A DNA stretch of 64,000 nucleotides from Hsuehochloa calcarea (taxonomy: Eukaryota > Streptophyta > Magnoliopsida > Poales > Poaceae): contig CM070594.1 in NCBI GenBank assembly GCA_036346395.1, positions 25,577,385-25,641,384 of the forward strand, read 5' to 3'. Positions 22,400 to 34,335 of this stretch are shown here, piece by piece. The position numbers and the translations under genes were made by a program. Positions within the stretch are counted from its first letter, which is position 1; every line of letters starts with the position of its first letter. Under the pieces are notes generated by a model. The model did no database searches. It saw nothing but the letters and a program-made list of their open reading frames with translations, and was not told the origin of the DNA.

Positions 22400-24260
22400 G
22401 GTAAACCAGATGATGAAGGTAAAGCCTCTCTTGTTGCTGATGATAGTCCTAATGGAGAAATTCTTGTTGCCTTTACATGATGTGCTAAGACCAATGATGA
22501 ATGGATTCTTGATTCTGCCTGCACTTTTCATATGTGCCCTAATAGGGATTGGTTTGCCACCTATGAACCTGTTGAAGGTGGTACTGTGTTGATGGGTGAT
22601 AACTCATCGTGTAAGATTGCAGGAATTGGTTCAGTTCAGATCAAGATGTTTGATGGTATTGTCAGAACTTTGATAGATATGAGGCATATTTCAGATTTGA
22701 AAATGAACCTCATTTGTGTACTCTTAATGCTAAAGGGTACAAGTATTCAGTTGAAGATGTAGTTTTAAAGGTATCAAAAGGCTCTCTTGTTGTGATGAAA
22801 GCTGATATTAAAACTGTCAATCTGTACCATCTGCGAGGTACTACAATATCAGGTAATGTTGCTGTAATTTCAAGTTCATTATATGATTCTGAAGCTACTA
22901 ATCTTTGGCATGTGCGTCTTGGGCATATGAGTGAAATTAGTTTGGCAAAATTGAGCAAGAGAGGACTTCTTCATGGACATAGCATCGGCAAGCTGAAATT
23001 TTATGAGCATTGTGCGTTTGGCAAACACAAGTGGGTGAGGTTCAATACTTCATTTCATACTACAGATGGTATTTTGGATTATGTGTATTCTGATTTATGG
23101 GGACCATCTTGCAAGACATCGCTAGGAGGTGCTAGCTATATGTTAACAATTATTGATGATTACTCTAGAAGAGCGTGGCCTTATTTCTTGAAGCATAAGT
23201 CAGAAGCATTTTCAGCATTTATAGAGTGAAAGACTATGTTTGAAAGGCAAACTGAAAAGAAGGTAAAGAAACCTCGCACTGAGAATGGGATGAAATTATG
23301 TTCTAATAAATTGGAATCATATTGCAAGACTGAAGGCATTGTCTGGCACTACACCGTTCCCCATACTCCTCAACAAAATGGTGTAGCTGAGCGTATGAAC
23401 ATGACTATCATTTCCAAGGCCCGTTGCATGTTGTCTAATGCAGGTTTGCATAGGCGTTTTTGGGCTAAAGCCGCTTCCACTGCCTGCTATCTTATTAATC
23501 GATCTCCCTCTATTGAAATTGAAAAGAAGACTCTAATTGAGGTATGGTCTGGTTCCTCAGCAAATTATTTAGAATTGAAAGTTTTTGGTTGTTCTGCCTA
23601 TGCTCATGTTGATAATGAAAATTTTGAGCTAAGAGCTGTTAAGTGCATCTTTTTTAGTTATAAATCTAGTGTCAAATGATATAAGTTATGGAATCCTGAA
23701 ACACATAAGGCTGTGATTAGCAGAAACATTGTCTTTAATGAATATGCTTTGTTTCATGATAAACTGCCTACTAATGTTCCTGTTGAGAGTAAGCAGAATT
23801 CAAGTGTTCAGGTGGACCATTTTATTGGTTTAGATACCACATCAGATAAGAAAAATATTATTGTTCATGATGCACCTTTTTTTTAGAATCCTCCTGTTGT
23901 TGAGTAGCCACCACAATGGTCCATTACAGTTGACAGACTTACGAGGGAGATTAATCTGCCCAAGAGGTTGATTGAAGAAGCTAATATTATTGCTTATGCT
24001 TTGAGTGTAGCAGAAGAAATTGAAGGTAATGCAGAACCTTCATCATACTCTGAGGCTATTGACTCCACTGATTGTAATAAGTGGATAACTGCTATGCATG
24101 ATGAGATGGAGTCACTTGAAAAGAATGACACTTGGGAACTAGTGAAATTGCCAAAGGATAAGAAGCTTGTTTATTGCAAGTAGATTTTCAAAAGAAAGGA
24201 AGGCATTTCTCCTACTGGACCAGCAAGGTATAAAGCAAAGTTGGTCGCTAAAGGTTATCG
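22400..24260 (+). pseudogene. Copia-2 pol: protease, integrase, start of reverse transcriptase
   Basis: Plus-strand frames give the normal copia order. The protease has '[11 protein letters not shown]' near 22500 (D-S-A active site). GAG-pre-integrase begins 'LWHVRLGHMSE' at about 22905. The integrase has a zinc-binding part with 'YEHCAFGKHK' and a core with 'YSDLWGPS', 'IIDDYSRRAW' and 'HTPQQNGVAERMN'. The linker leads to 'SEAIDSTDCNKWITAMHDEM', where reverse transcriptase starts. The sequence stops at 24260 after 'RYKAKLVAKGY'. In-frame stops include TGA at 23227-23229 in the integrase, where relatives have Trp. Everything from the RT fingers onward, and the 3' LTR, has been lost to the next element. 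Confidence 0.85.
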
Positions 24261-24261
24261 A

Positions 24262-24416
24262 TGTGCTTTAAGTTGGATCCGGCTGCTCCAACTCTTCTTC
24301 CGCTGCACTGCGCGTCTAGTGGTAACTATTTACGATATCTTGCTTGCATGGTATCCTGGTTTATGTGGTAGAATTTTTGAATTGCTAACTAGTGTAGCCT
24401 ACTGGTATCATTTTAG
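24262..24416 (+). repeat. 3' fragment of a copia LTR
   Basis: A non-coding segment that begins abruptly after the cut copia-2 RT and ends directly before a perfect tRNA-iMet primer site. It is therefore the tail of a 5' LTR of a further copia element. Confidence 0.6.
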
Positions 24417-24429
24417 TGGTATCAGAGCC
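24417..24429 (+). other. Primer binding site (tRNA-iMet type)
   Basis: The sequence tggtatcagagcc after the truncated LTR. The leader that follows (to 24814, resuming after 26400) is non-coding. Confidence 0.8.
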
Positions 24430-24814
24430 ATCTTGTGTAGTTTTTGATCTAGATCGGTCGTATATACTTGATATGTGGTAGTAGTAGATTGGATCTATTA
24501 CTCGTCTGGACGGATAACCTAGATCGGTTCATATGGATGGAACGATCTAGGCACTGGTTGATAAGATCGATCGGTTTTTAGCAATAGCAGATGGGTTTGC
24601 GGGAGGTATGAGTTAAAAAGTACCAGATGGTCTTCTGCGCTTGTTCACAACCACATTGCATGGTACTCCTACCGGTCATAATTTTGCCAGCGGGGTATGC
24701 TGCAGTGCGTGGTTGTATCAAGGCTGTGATCGGTTTAGTCAGAATAGGGTTAATATGATTAATCTGATGATTTCCATGGTTCGATTACATGAATTAGATA
24801 TATGAAGGATTATA

Positions 24815-26400
24815 GGTAGGCTACGATAGCACAAAACAAATTTTTTTACCGCGCAACCAAGTAACCTCTGCTAGTAATAGAACACGAGATTACCACTAGA
24901 CGCGCCGACTCATAGCAGAAGTAGAGTCGATGTAGCGAGTTGATGCAGTAGTAGTCGTACTTGCTGCACGTCTTATCCTCATGCTCCTGAGATCGTCACG
25001 AGTTGCAGATCGTCCTAGTGCTGATGCTTCACAACAATACCTCCAAGGTATCTACACATACGGGGCAGGGACACCATGCGTTGGAGTGCTAGGTCCGGCG
25101 GCGTGGTATTGGATGAGGAAGGTGTGGTTGTTAGGGTTTTGGAATTGTTCAAAAGAGTATATATAAACCCCATACCACCGCCCCTTTATATATAGGCATC
25201 CATGATGGGTCTCAAACTTGAGGCTCATTAGGAACTCGTGGCCTACAAGAATTCGGATCACCATCCAAATCAAATTCCAACCCTTTAAGTGTGTGACCCT
25301 ATAGGTCCACGTGTAATCGGTTGTGACTCGAAAACTCGTTTATGACCACGAGTCATTAGCGGTACCTAGCAGTATATAACGATTCCCGAACACATAAATA
25401 ATATATTGGACGAACCTTAATGCGATATGGTCTACGACCAGGTCCTTGTCACTTACGACCAGCTTGTATCTAGTCACGACCAGTCCATATTTAGTTACGA
25501 CCAGTTCGTAACTCCTTATGACCAGTTAGTACATAATTACGACCAGTTCGTAACTCCTTACGACCAGTTAGTGATTCTGTTCGACCAGTCTACGACCAGC
25601 TTCGACCAGCTTGTATCTCCATACGACTAGTCTACAACCAGCTTTGACCAGTCTAAGACCAACTCATACCTCCATACGACCAGTTTAGGACCAAGTTCGA
25701 CCAGCTCATGTCTGGTCAAACTGAACGACCTACTTGTGTATTCTCCCTTTGCCTCACGACATCTGGTTGAACTCCAGGTGAGATAATATATCATCCATGG
25801 AATGTTCAATACTAGTGGTATGGCCATGCACTTTCTTTATTCGACCACAACGAGGGGCCCAAAGACATCTCTCCTGTTATGTTAGGAGGGGCAAATCTCA
25901 TATCCGACCAATGACATTCATCTGTATGTTTCATAGCATACCCAAAGCTACCTCTATAACTACCCCTAAGAGTGCTATTATACATGTAGGGAACCATGCT
26001 GATCTCAGGTCTAAGGATTATACATCATCATTGCTTGATACCAACTGATAACACATGAAATCATAACAATCTCAATAGTGTTTCAAGGTGGGTCAAACCA
26101 ACACCGTGTTCTCTAACATGTGTCCATATTATTGATTTGATATCTCCATATCTATGACCTGTGAAACATAGTCATCAATCAATACATATGCTAGTCTATT
26201 CAAATGTTTTCCCATATGTTTCCGACTAGGGAACATTTAAGAATAATCATCGCAGAAATACAGAGTTTCACAATCAAGTCACATACTTGATAATAAATAT
26301 TAACGATATTATTCTAGGAACATGATAACATATTATCCAACATTATGAACATAACAAAATATAATCATCTCTATGATTGCCTCTAGGGCATATTTCCAAC
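24815..26400 (-). repeat. Solo LTR of Angela/BARE/RIRE1 type
   Basis: Read on the minus strand it starts near 26400 with 'ttggaaatatgccctagagg', the characteristic opening of Angela/BARE-1/RIRE1 LTRs, and runs about 1.6 kb to 'gctatcgtagcc' near 24815. No internal domains are present, so it is a solo LTR. The flanking pentamers (gtagg / gtaag) are a possible but imperfect target duplication. It splits the leader of the copia element whose primer site is at 24417. It contains a 21-bp minisatellite. Confidence 0.7.
25430..25720. repeat. 21-bp minisatellite in the solo LTR
   Basis: Degenerate tandem units of about 21 bp around 'acgaccagttcgtaactcctt'. The plus strand is open and would read as repeats of Y-D-Q-(L/F)-V, but this is a consequence of the unit length being a multiple of three, not evidence for a gene. 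Confidence 0.75.
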
Positions 26401-27181
26401 GTAAGATTCATGCCCGGGAATCGTAGTCGCGCTATATGGTAATATGTATTCATGTCACCCAATAGGACTGGATTCTATGCATAACACCTTTTGTAGGGAT
26501 TGATGTGAATAGTATAGCCCATTGTGTATGTGATGCATGGATGGATTTTTATGGCCAATGTGTCATGCTGTGAGATAGCAATTGAGCTACATATTTTTGT
26601 ATAACAGTTTGTGTGCCGACTTGTGATACTTGATATTATCATATGTAATTCATTACTAGGTTTTAGGAGTAATTGATTAGTTGATGAATGAGGTGATTTC
26701 AAGCATGATGGCTCGGTGAACACGAAACATGGTGATAGAGATCGTCCTGTCAAGGGCCATACTATTTTATAGTTTAATATGATTATATGTGAATGTTTAT
26801 TTTGTTCTGGTTATGCTCTTGATCATATTTTATCATTAGATATTTTAACATGATAGAGTATTATCCCTCAAGAAAAATTAAGTAAATTTGATGCCTTTCC
26901 GATTGCTGTAACCATCACGATTTTGATGGTTAATTGGTAGGTTTACCAAAGTAGGGTGCTATTAACTATCTTAATAAGATGGGGTGGGCGTTGGTTTAAC
27001 TTAACAAGACTATCAAGATAGTTTCGGGCCTTGGGGCATAATGTTGGTCACCGGTGCATAGAAATGCCACCCAACAAACCAGAGTCATATGAGATATGAT
27101 TAGCAAAGGGTTGCTTATCTAAAATCACTAGGCTTCTAGCGTTGATGCCAAAGCTCACTAGGACTTAATGATATATGGATC
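26401..27181 (+). other. Copia leader continuation, no gene
   Basis: A non-coding stretch resembling the long leader of grass copia elements ('gatatgattagcaaagggtt', 'aaagctcactaggactta'). It probably continues the leader that begins at 24430. It changes abruptly to pol sequence of another element at about 27182. Confidence 0.45.
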
Positions 27182-29252
27182 TTGAACCAACTATATGCAG
27201 TTAGAGGGAAAACTGGTCGTAGAACTAGTCGTAAAATATATGAGCTTTTCATTGGAAGAAAACCGAACATCTCTTACTTTCGCGTGTTTGGTTGCAAATA
27301 TTTTATTTTAACAAAAGGTGTTCGTCTTTCAAAATTCCAAAATCGTTGCAATGTTGGATTTCTTCTTGGATATTCTTCAAGTAGTAAGGCTTACCGTGTC
27401 TTCAACCAAACCACCGGTTTAGTTGAGGAGACATGTGATGTCCAATTTGATGATACTAACAGCTCTCAAGAGGAACAAGAAAACCTGGATGATGTAGGTG
27501 ATGAAGGCTTTAGACAAGCTATGAAACATATGACTCTTGGCTACATCAAGCCAAAGGAAGACAACGATGATCCATCTTCCTCTATTCAAGTTGAACCCCA
27601 CACTTCCGCTACGCCAAGTCAAGCCAAATTTGATGATATGGAAGATAGACATGCACCGACTGTTCATCCAAAGATTCATAACACCAATGCCAAGGATCAC
27701 CCCATTGATCAAATTTTGGGTGATGTTAGTACGGTTGTTCTAACTCGATCCCGTGTTGCTTTTTCTGTGAACATTACTCGTTTGTTTCCTCTATTAAGCC
27801 AAAACATATAGATGAAGCTCTAGATGATCCAGATTGGGAAAATGCCATGCATGAAGAACTAAACAACTTCGTTCACAATAACGTATGGACATTAGTTGAA
27901 AGGCCCAAGGATCACAATGTAATTGGCATAAAATGAGTATATGGAAACAAACAAGATGAGAATGGCATTGTGGTGAGAAACAAATCAAGATTGGTGATGC
28001 AAGCCTACACCAAAGTTGAGGGCTTGGATTTTGGTAAAACTTTCTCCCCCGTAGCTAGACTAGAAGCTATTCGTATTTTGCTTTCATTTGCATCATATTT
28101 TGAAATAAAACTTTTTCAAATGGATGTGAAGAGTGCCTTTCTAAATGGCAAAATTTCCGAACTAGTCTTTATTGAACAACCTCCCGGTTTTGAGGATCCA
28201 AAAAATCCTAACCATATTTATAAACTCTCTAAAGTGCTTTATAGTCTCAAACAAACTCCTAGAGCATGGTATGAGGGACTTAGCGATTTTCTTGTTTTTA
28301 AAGGCTTCAAAATTGGGAAGGTTAACACCACTCTTTTCACATAAATCATTGATGGTGAATTCTTTGTTTGTGAAATTTATGTTGATGATATCATATTTGG
28401 GTCTACTAATCAAGAGTTTTGCAAAGCATTTGGTGACATGATGTCTAGGGAATTCGAGGTGTCTATGATTGGAGAGCTTAGCTTCTTCCTTGGACTTCAA
28501 ATCAAGAAACTCAAGAATGGGATATTTGTGAGTTAATCCAAATATGTGACAGACTTACTCAAGAGATTTGGAATGGATGATGCAAAACCCATCTAGACTC
28601 CCATGGCTACTAATGGTCATCTTGATCTTAATGAGGGAGGTAAACCAGTAGATTAAAAGCTTTTATAGATCCACGATTGGTAGCTTGCTTTATCTTACCG
28701 CATCTAGGCCTGATATCATGTGTAGTGTTTGTATGTGTGCTCGCTTGCAAGCTTCTCCAAAAGAATGTCATCTTATGGCCATAAAAAAGAATTCTTAGAT
28801 ATTTAAAATATTACTCTTGCATTGTCTTATGGTATCCTAAAGGTGCAAAATTTGATTTAATTGGATATTCCAATTCCGATTATGCGGGTTGTAAAGTGGA
28901 TAGAAAAAGAATCTCTCGAAGTTGTCAATTTCTAGGAAGATCTTTGGTCTCTTGGTCCTCAAAGAAACGAAATTCCGTAGCCCTATCCACCGCCGAAGCG
29001 GAGTTTGTTTCCGTGGGTAGTTGTTGTGCTCAAGTACTATGGATGAGGCAAACCTTGATGGATTATGGAAATAACTTCTCTAAAATGCCTATTTTGTGTG
29101 ACAATGATAATGCTGTAAATATAGCAAACAATCTGGTTCAACACTCTAGGACTAAACACATAGATATTCACCATCATTTTCTTAGAGATCATGTAAACCA
29201 AGGTGATTTTGTGATTAGCCACAATGTCATAAATCTTTCTAATGTTGTTTGA
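27182..29252 (+). pseudogene. SIRE/Maximus-type copia pol: integrase C-terminus, reverse transcriptase, RNase H
   Basis: The frame opens in the integrase C-terminal region: 'GRKPNISYFRVFGCKYF', 'GFLLGYSSSSKAYRVFN'. A long acidic linker follows, then reverse transcriptase: 'SRLVMQAYTKVEGLDFGKTF', 'FQMDVKSAFLNGKI', 'LYSLKQTPRAWYE' and an intact Y-V-D-D box at 28378-28389. RNase H has 'SRSCQFLGRSLVSWSSKK', 'ALSTAEAEFVS' and 'HIDIHHHFLRDHV', ending 'QGDFVISHN'. Lesions include TGA at 27934-27936 (Trp in relatives), TAA in 'FVS*SKY' and a badly frameshifted stretch at 28650-28895. The 5' half (gag, protease, integrase core) is missing. The enzyme would copy the element's RNA; this copy is inactive. 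Confidence 0.85.
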
Positions 29253-30674
29253 TCTCATGTACCTTGCTTAAATGCTTATCTGCAAGTCGTTTCGATTCTC
29301 TTGTGTTTTTTGTGATTTTGAAAATTGTGAATGAGAAACACATTTAGGGGGAGTATTATACAATCTTCATGTATACCATATCTCTATTCCTGTGAACAAA
29401 ATGAAAATCATGCTACAATAATTTTCAAAAATAACTTAGTTTGGTCCAAAGTCAACATTTGTGTTTTAAAAACAACAAATCAACAAAAACTACCTATATC
29501 TATTTAAATATGCATTTCAAAGGTTTTTAGTTGGTTAGAACTCCAAAATATCTATCCTTAAATGAAAAGTCAATTTTTGCCCAAAACTGATCTTCTAGTA
29601 TCTAGTTTTTGACCAAAACTAGATTTTTGTGCAATTTTATTCCAAAAGGAATTTGATATTGGCTCCAAAAGGAAAATCCCAGAGTTGGCCATTCAAAACC
29701 TTTTTCGTATTCACAATCTTTCAAAAATATCAACCTGGCCAAAGATTTTTCAGTTTGAGTTTCACCGAAAAACACACTTTGACCTAAAAAGTCATATTAT
29801 AGCATATGATGAGTCTTGCTATTTGGACCATATTTCCTCATCTATATTGCCTCAAAATAGTATGTCTTACTCACACATCTCACAACAAGTGAAAAATTAT
29901 CATTTTTGACCATTTTTGTCCTCTTAATTAATGTTGTTTCTAAAAAAATGGTCCTTTTCTCTACAAAAACTTAGTTGAAATTCTTTTGATGATATAATCT
30001 CGTTGAAATTGCTCCACGTAGGCTTTATGTTCTATTTTAAATATTTGGAGCAAGAACAACAATCTGATCTGCATTTTTTTTAGCAAATTGTGGTCTAACA
30101 GCAGTTCCCTTCCCAATGATCAAGAACTACTCGACTAACGCAGATCCTCGCATCGAATCGACCACTCCCATGCAGTTAATTCTCATCTTCCCAACAGTTT
30201 CCTCTACTTACCTCTTCCGTCTTTATCTTTCTCCATCAATTCCTCCCAAAAACAAAAACCAAAATTGGTTCCCTCTATATCCAGACCTCGTGCTGCCGCC
30301 CTCGTCAGTGTCGCCGTCTCTTCCTCCCCCTATGCCGTTGGTCCCTTCCTTGTCCATGCCGTCATCCTCGTCTTCAAGGTCTCCTATTTTTTCCGCCTCG
30401 TCCCTCACCTTTATCCCCTCTAGATGAATCTTGATCTAAAGTGCAGTTTTTTCATCTTCTTTAGTCCATTGTCTTGCTACATTGTTTCCTTGTATCAATG
30501 TACATCCATTCCTTTCTACAACTTGTTGAATCTTTGTCGAATGAATAAAAGCTAGGGTTTTCCTTCTACCAGGCCCAGTTTGACCGGCGTGTATCACACG
30601 GTCAGTCGACCTTGCGGTCTGACTGGCATATGGTGTGCAAACTGACCGCCCGTGCCAAAATGATGCAGCATTGA
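29253..30674 (+). other. Post-pol region of the SIRE-type element, no intact gene
   Basis: An AT-rich stretch with a purine run 'acatttagggggagtatt' at about 29340-29357, shared (in reverse) with 56440-56465. No coding motif is evident. A pyrimidine-rich tract occurs at 30200-30420. Confidence 0.5.
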
Positions 30675-32834
30675 TGTGACACCCCAGCCCAACATGAGCC
30701 TAGAATGCTACTAAAATAACAAGGTAACAAATTAAAATCTAACACATTACACTAAATTTCGGCAGAACCTCCTTTGTATAATTAACCATGCAGAACATTC
30801 TAAAAAAACTACGAGAACATAAACAAATATTTCAACATCCAACTTAAATCATAATCATAAAGACTTCATGATACGATAATCAACTCTAATACAAGCAACA
30901 GAGGTATAAAGACAACCAAATAAAACATTTTAGCAGTTTGCTCAATTTATGAAATCACAGTCCCAATCTATCATTCATGAGTTATTTGTTGTTGAATACA
31001 TCAGATCTTATTTCTAGCCCCTCCCATGCATGACGTCCGTGTAAAAGGGTGCCTAAAAATATAAACAACAGCAAGTGTGAGTCCATGACTCAGCAAAGTA
31101 CAATTAAGACGGTAATCCAATATACAAATTTTGACACAATCAACCAATCATAATACTTCATATCAAATAAGCTCATTTGCTCATGCAATGCAAATGCCAC
31201 AAATGCACCTTTTCTTTTCTCATTGCATTTACCGGTAATGCGGAGTATGCATCCGTCGATGCATACCCATGCATGTGCCTTCTAGCACAGGGACCATAAG
31301 CCCACACTTCACGAGTGTGGGGACCTCAAGTTTGTCTAAAACATGACGGGGACCTCCAAATCAGTACTTGGCCTCCACATGGCCAAGTCTCAAGAATAAC
31401 AACGTGATGCATACGAGTCTATTCAATTATCCAACATAAGATTGTAACAATTAGCAGAGACATTCATGAGTAAAGAACATAATCACAATACAAGTATTCA
31501 AGAGCATTCACTTCAATATTTTCTACCGACTAACTGCACTTGCCTCAACCGTGTGAAGCTTGATGACGTGAAGAGGGCGCTGCCACCGGAATCAAACCAT
31601 CACCTGAATATTTTTTAACAACCACACTAAGAGAACATTTCTGGACAAGGAATTGCTAGAAACAAATATATGACAAACTACGCTCCCTAGCGCAACCCAA
31701 AACTCCAAATCCCATGAACATCGATCTGTCCCAAAACAGGACAGTCCCATTCTAAAAATCATAAATTTTTGTAGGTTTATCCAAAAATGATGATCTTTGA
31801 TCCTATGGAAATATTACTAAATTTCCCACATTAAATTAGTTGGTGAGATTCCCAGATTCTGTTATTAACTATCTCTACTAAATGGATTATTGAAACTACC
31901 AGAACCTAGCAGACGTTTTGGATAGCATAACTAAAACATTCATAACGTTCAGTATGAACAACACCGAAATATGATGTTTAGCTCTCTAGAAAGCTTATGA
32001 GACCACCTAAAACTTTAATGTTGGTGATATCCTCTGATTATTGGGCTAACTAATTTATATTGTCCGATTAACACAATTTGTCAAAATCCTGACAGAACCA
32101 CAGGACAGCAACGTTGTAAAATCTATAACTTAAGATCTACTCCTCCAAATGATGTGATCCAAGACTCTACAGAAAGCTAACGACATCACCCACAAATATC
32201 TAGGAGATGGCTAGATCAAATTCCACCTTTAACAACCCTAAAATAGCTGGGCACTAAAGATTGCCACAAATCAATCTAGTACCGATATTGCCAAATCGCA
32301 AGACTACAAAGCTAATCAAACGGGATCGGGGTTACCCTTGGAGTATCCACTGAAGAACACAAGAACAAGCACGTGATCCCTATCCCTTCCCTTCTCCCCC
32401 TTCCTTCTTCCTGGCCGGCCACCACAAAAGAGATCCTTCTTCTTATCCTTCTTGGCCGACAGCGGGAGAGGAGTTCTTGGCCGGCAGCAGGGAGAGGAGT
32501 TCTTGGCCGGCAGCAGGGAGAGGAGCTCTTGGAGGAGGCACTGCTGGTGGGAGGAGGCGCAGGGGGTGGTGGAGGTGGCGGCCAAGGGGAGTGGGGAGGG
32601 GTGGCGGCCAAGGGGGGGGGAAGGGGCGCCCTAGGGTTGCCCCTCCCCCCCTTTATGGCCAGCTGCCCCCCTCCCTCCACCTATGGGCCGAAATGTTGTG
32701 GGTCGGAAGTCCACAGCCCAGCATATCAAATTTTTACAAAAAACCCCCTCTAAACTTTTGTTAATTCCATTTTCTAATCGGCTCTCCTTCCTGAGTTCTT
32801 TTCTTATTACTTAAATAAATTTTGGGGTATTAAA
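30675..32834 (-). repeat. 2.16-kb solo LTR with perfect target duplication
   Basis: The plus strand begins TGTGACACCCC and ends TTGGGGTATTAAA, so the minus strand reads like a gypsy-type LTR that starts with AATACCCC. The 5-bp sequence ATTGA flanks both sides exactly (30670-30674 and 32835-32839). There are no internal domains. A GC-rich segment at 32440-32640 holds reading frames on both strands that look fortuitous. It was inserted in the SIRE-type element between pol and its extra reading frame. Confidence 0.8.
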
Positions 32835-32891
32835 ATTGATTCTATCTCATTCTCTCTTGCTAATTCCTTATATCCTTCCTCTCTAGTCATC

Positions 32892-34335
32892 ATGCCAAGG
32901 ACCAAGATAGCCAGTCACCCAGGAGCCTCTTCATCTCGCTCTCTTCCTCCCCGGCGGGCCACTTGTCATCCTCCTCTTGATCACAGCGATGAGGACAGTC
33001 GTCAGCCCTCCCTATCACTAGTTGTCAGCAAGAGTATGGATATGGACAACGATTCTCAGGATGATGATCCCGCTTAGCTTTTTCCAAAAATGCCTCGAGT
33101 AGACCTTCACTCAATCAAAAATGAATACTTTATGATACTAAGGCACAAGAACCAGTATGAGATGCCCAGGACTTCCACCGACAAGTGCTTTCATACTCTC
33201 TTCCAAGAAGACGGCTACAATCATGTTTTCTTGCATAAGCAGTTTGCCATCCACAAGTCAACTGGAATTACCTTAATGTGCAAACTTGCTATGTAGGACT
33301 GTATTCCCGGTTTCGGGCATAGGGTCTGGATGGCATACTCAGTTTGAAGTGCAATTTCAATGAAGATATCATCCCTCAGTTTTACACCTCCATCCATATT
33401 GCCCCCAATTTGTCCACCATTACTTGGATGATCGGTTTTCTGCACTATTCTGCCACCAAACGTCATTTTGAGGAAGCTCTAAATCTACCACATCGGGATT
33501 ATGTCAAGCTACATCTTGGGCTAGTCCTTCAAACTCCTGAGCAAAAACCTAGTACTATGATCCAAATTATGTTGGCTTTGTTCCTGGAAAGGTCGCTGGT
33601 CTTTTCCCTCTTCCTAGTGTCATTAACAGGATTATAAGAGCCACTATCTTGCCCAGGAGTGGCAATAATGATACTATTAGAGGCCATGCATGCAGCGTCA
33701 TCGACTCGGTCATGAAAGGTAAAAAGTTTGATATCATGCATCTCATTCTGATAGAGCTAGCGTCATGCAAGGGAGATTTGGGCAAGCGGATGTACTTTAC
33801 CCCCTTTATCATGAAGCTCATCCACCAAGTGAGTCACTACAATGGTCCTCTTCCTTTTCCCCATAAACAATACAAGCCTGAAGGCGTCAATCAATAGGAC
33901 TTAAGGAACATGCCTTTAACCGGCTGACGATGCCCCAGAGCATCCACAAAAAGGACCATAGCCCGCTCCCCAGCAGCAAGGTGGAGTTATACCCTCTTTT
34001 TGGAGGCTTTACATTCTGGGATCAACACCATTGTATCACATTTTGACTTAGTAGATCGTCGCTTGGAAGTCATTGATCATCGCATGGATGCTATGGATCA
34101 TTGCTTCAACACCATTAATCAAAATCATATTTCCATGACGCAATGCCTCGATCAACTATCAGGATGGGTCTCTGAGATGCAGTTAGTTCAAGGACAGATC
34201 TTGACCAATATCTCCAATGTAAACTCCAAAGTGTCCTCCGTTGAGCAGACCATCACCTTCTCTTGTCGCCATTGTGTTGATCCTTCTCCTTCAGATCCTT
34301 CTACTTCGACTGGCACTCCTCCTTCTTCCTCTTAG
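32892..34335 (+). pseudogene. Decayed extra reading frame of the SIRE/Maximus-type element
   Basis: Between pol and the 3' LTR lies a series of plus-strand frames that read as one broken protein of roughly 480 codons. It has a Ser/Pro/Arg-rich start ('MPRTKIASHPGASSSRSLPP'), an acidic stretch, 'NEYFMILRHKNQYEMPR', 'FHTLFQEDGYNHVF', 'NFNEDIIPQFYTSIHI', 'TITWMIGFLHYSAT', then 'GKRMYFTPFIMKLIHQVSHY'. It ends in a helical, heptad-like part with repeated His/Asp ('VDRRLEVIDHRMDAMDH') and a Ser/Pro/Thr tail. Its place matches the env-like or additional ORF known downstream of pol in SIRE/Maximus elements. The pattern resembles grass proteins usually labelled 'retrotransposon protein, unclassified'. 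The function is unknown to me. No membrane segment is evident. Confidence 0.6.

Noticed and set aside
25427..25630. Plus-strand frame reading as repeated Y-D-Q-L-V
   Set aside because: Produced by a 21-bp minisatellite inside a solo LTR; the unit length alone keeps the frame open.
30116..30427. Plus-strand 103-codon Ser/Pro-rich frame
   Set aside because: Pyrimidine-rich tract with no motif, in the post-pol region of a retrotransposon.
32312..32764. Frames on both strands near 32.3-32.8 kb
   Set aside because: They lie within a solo LTR in GC-rich DNA and encode low-complexity sequence.
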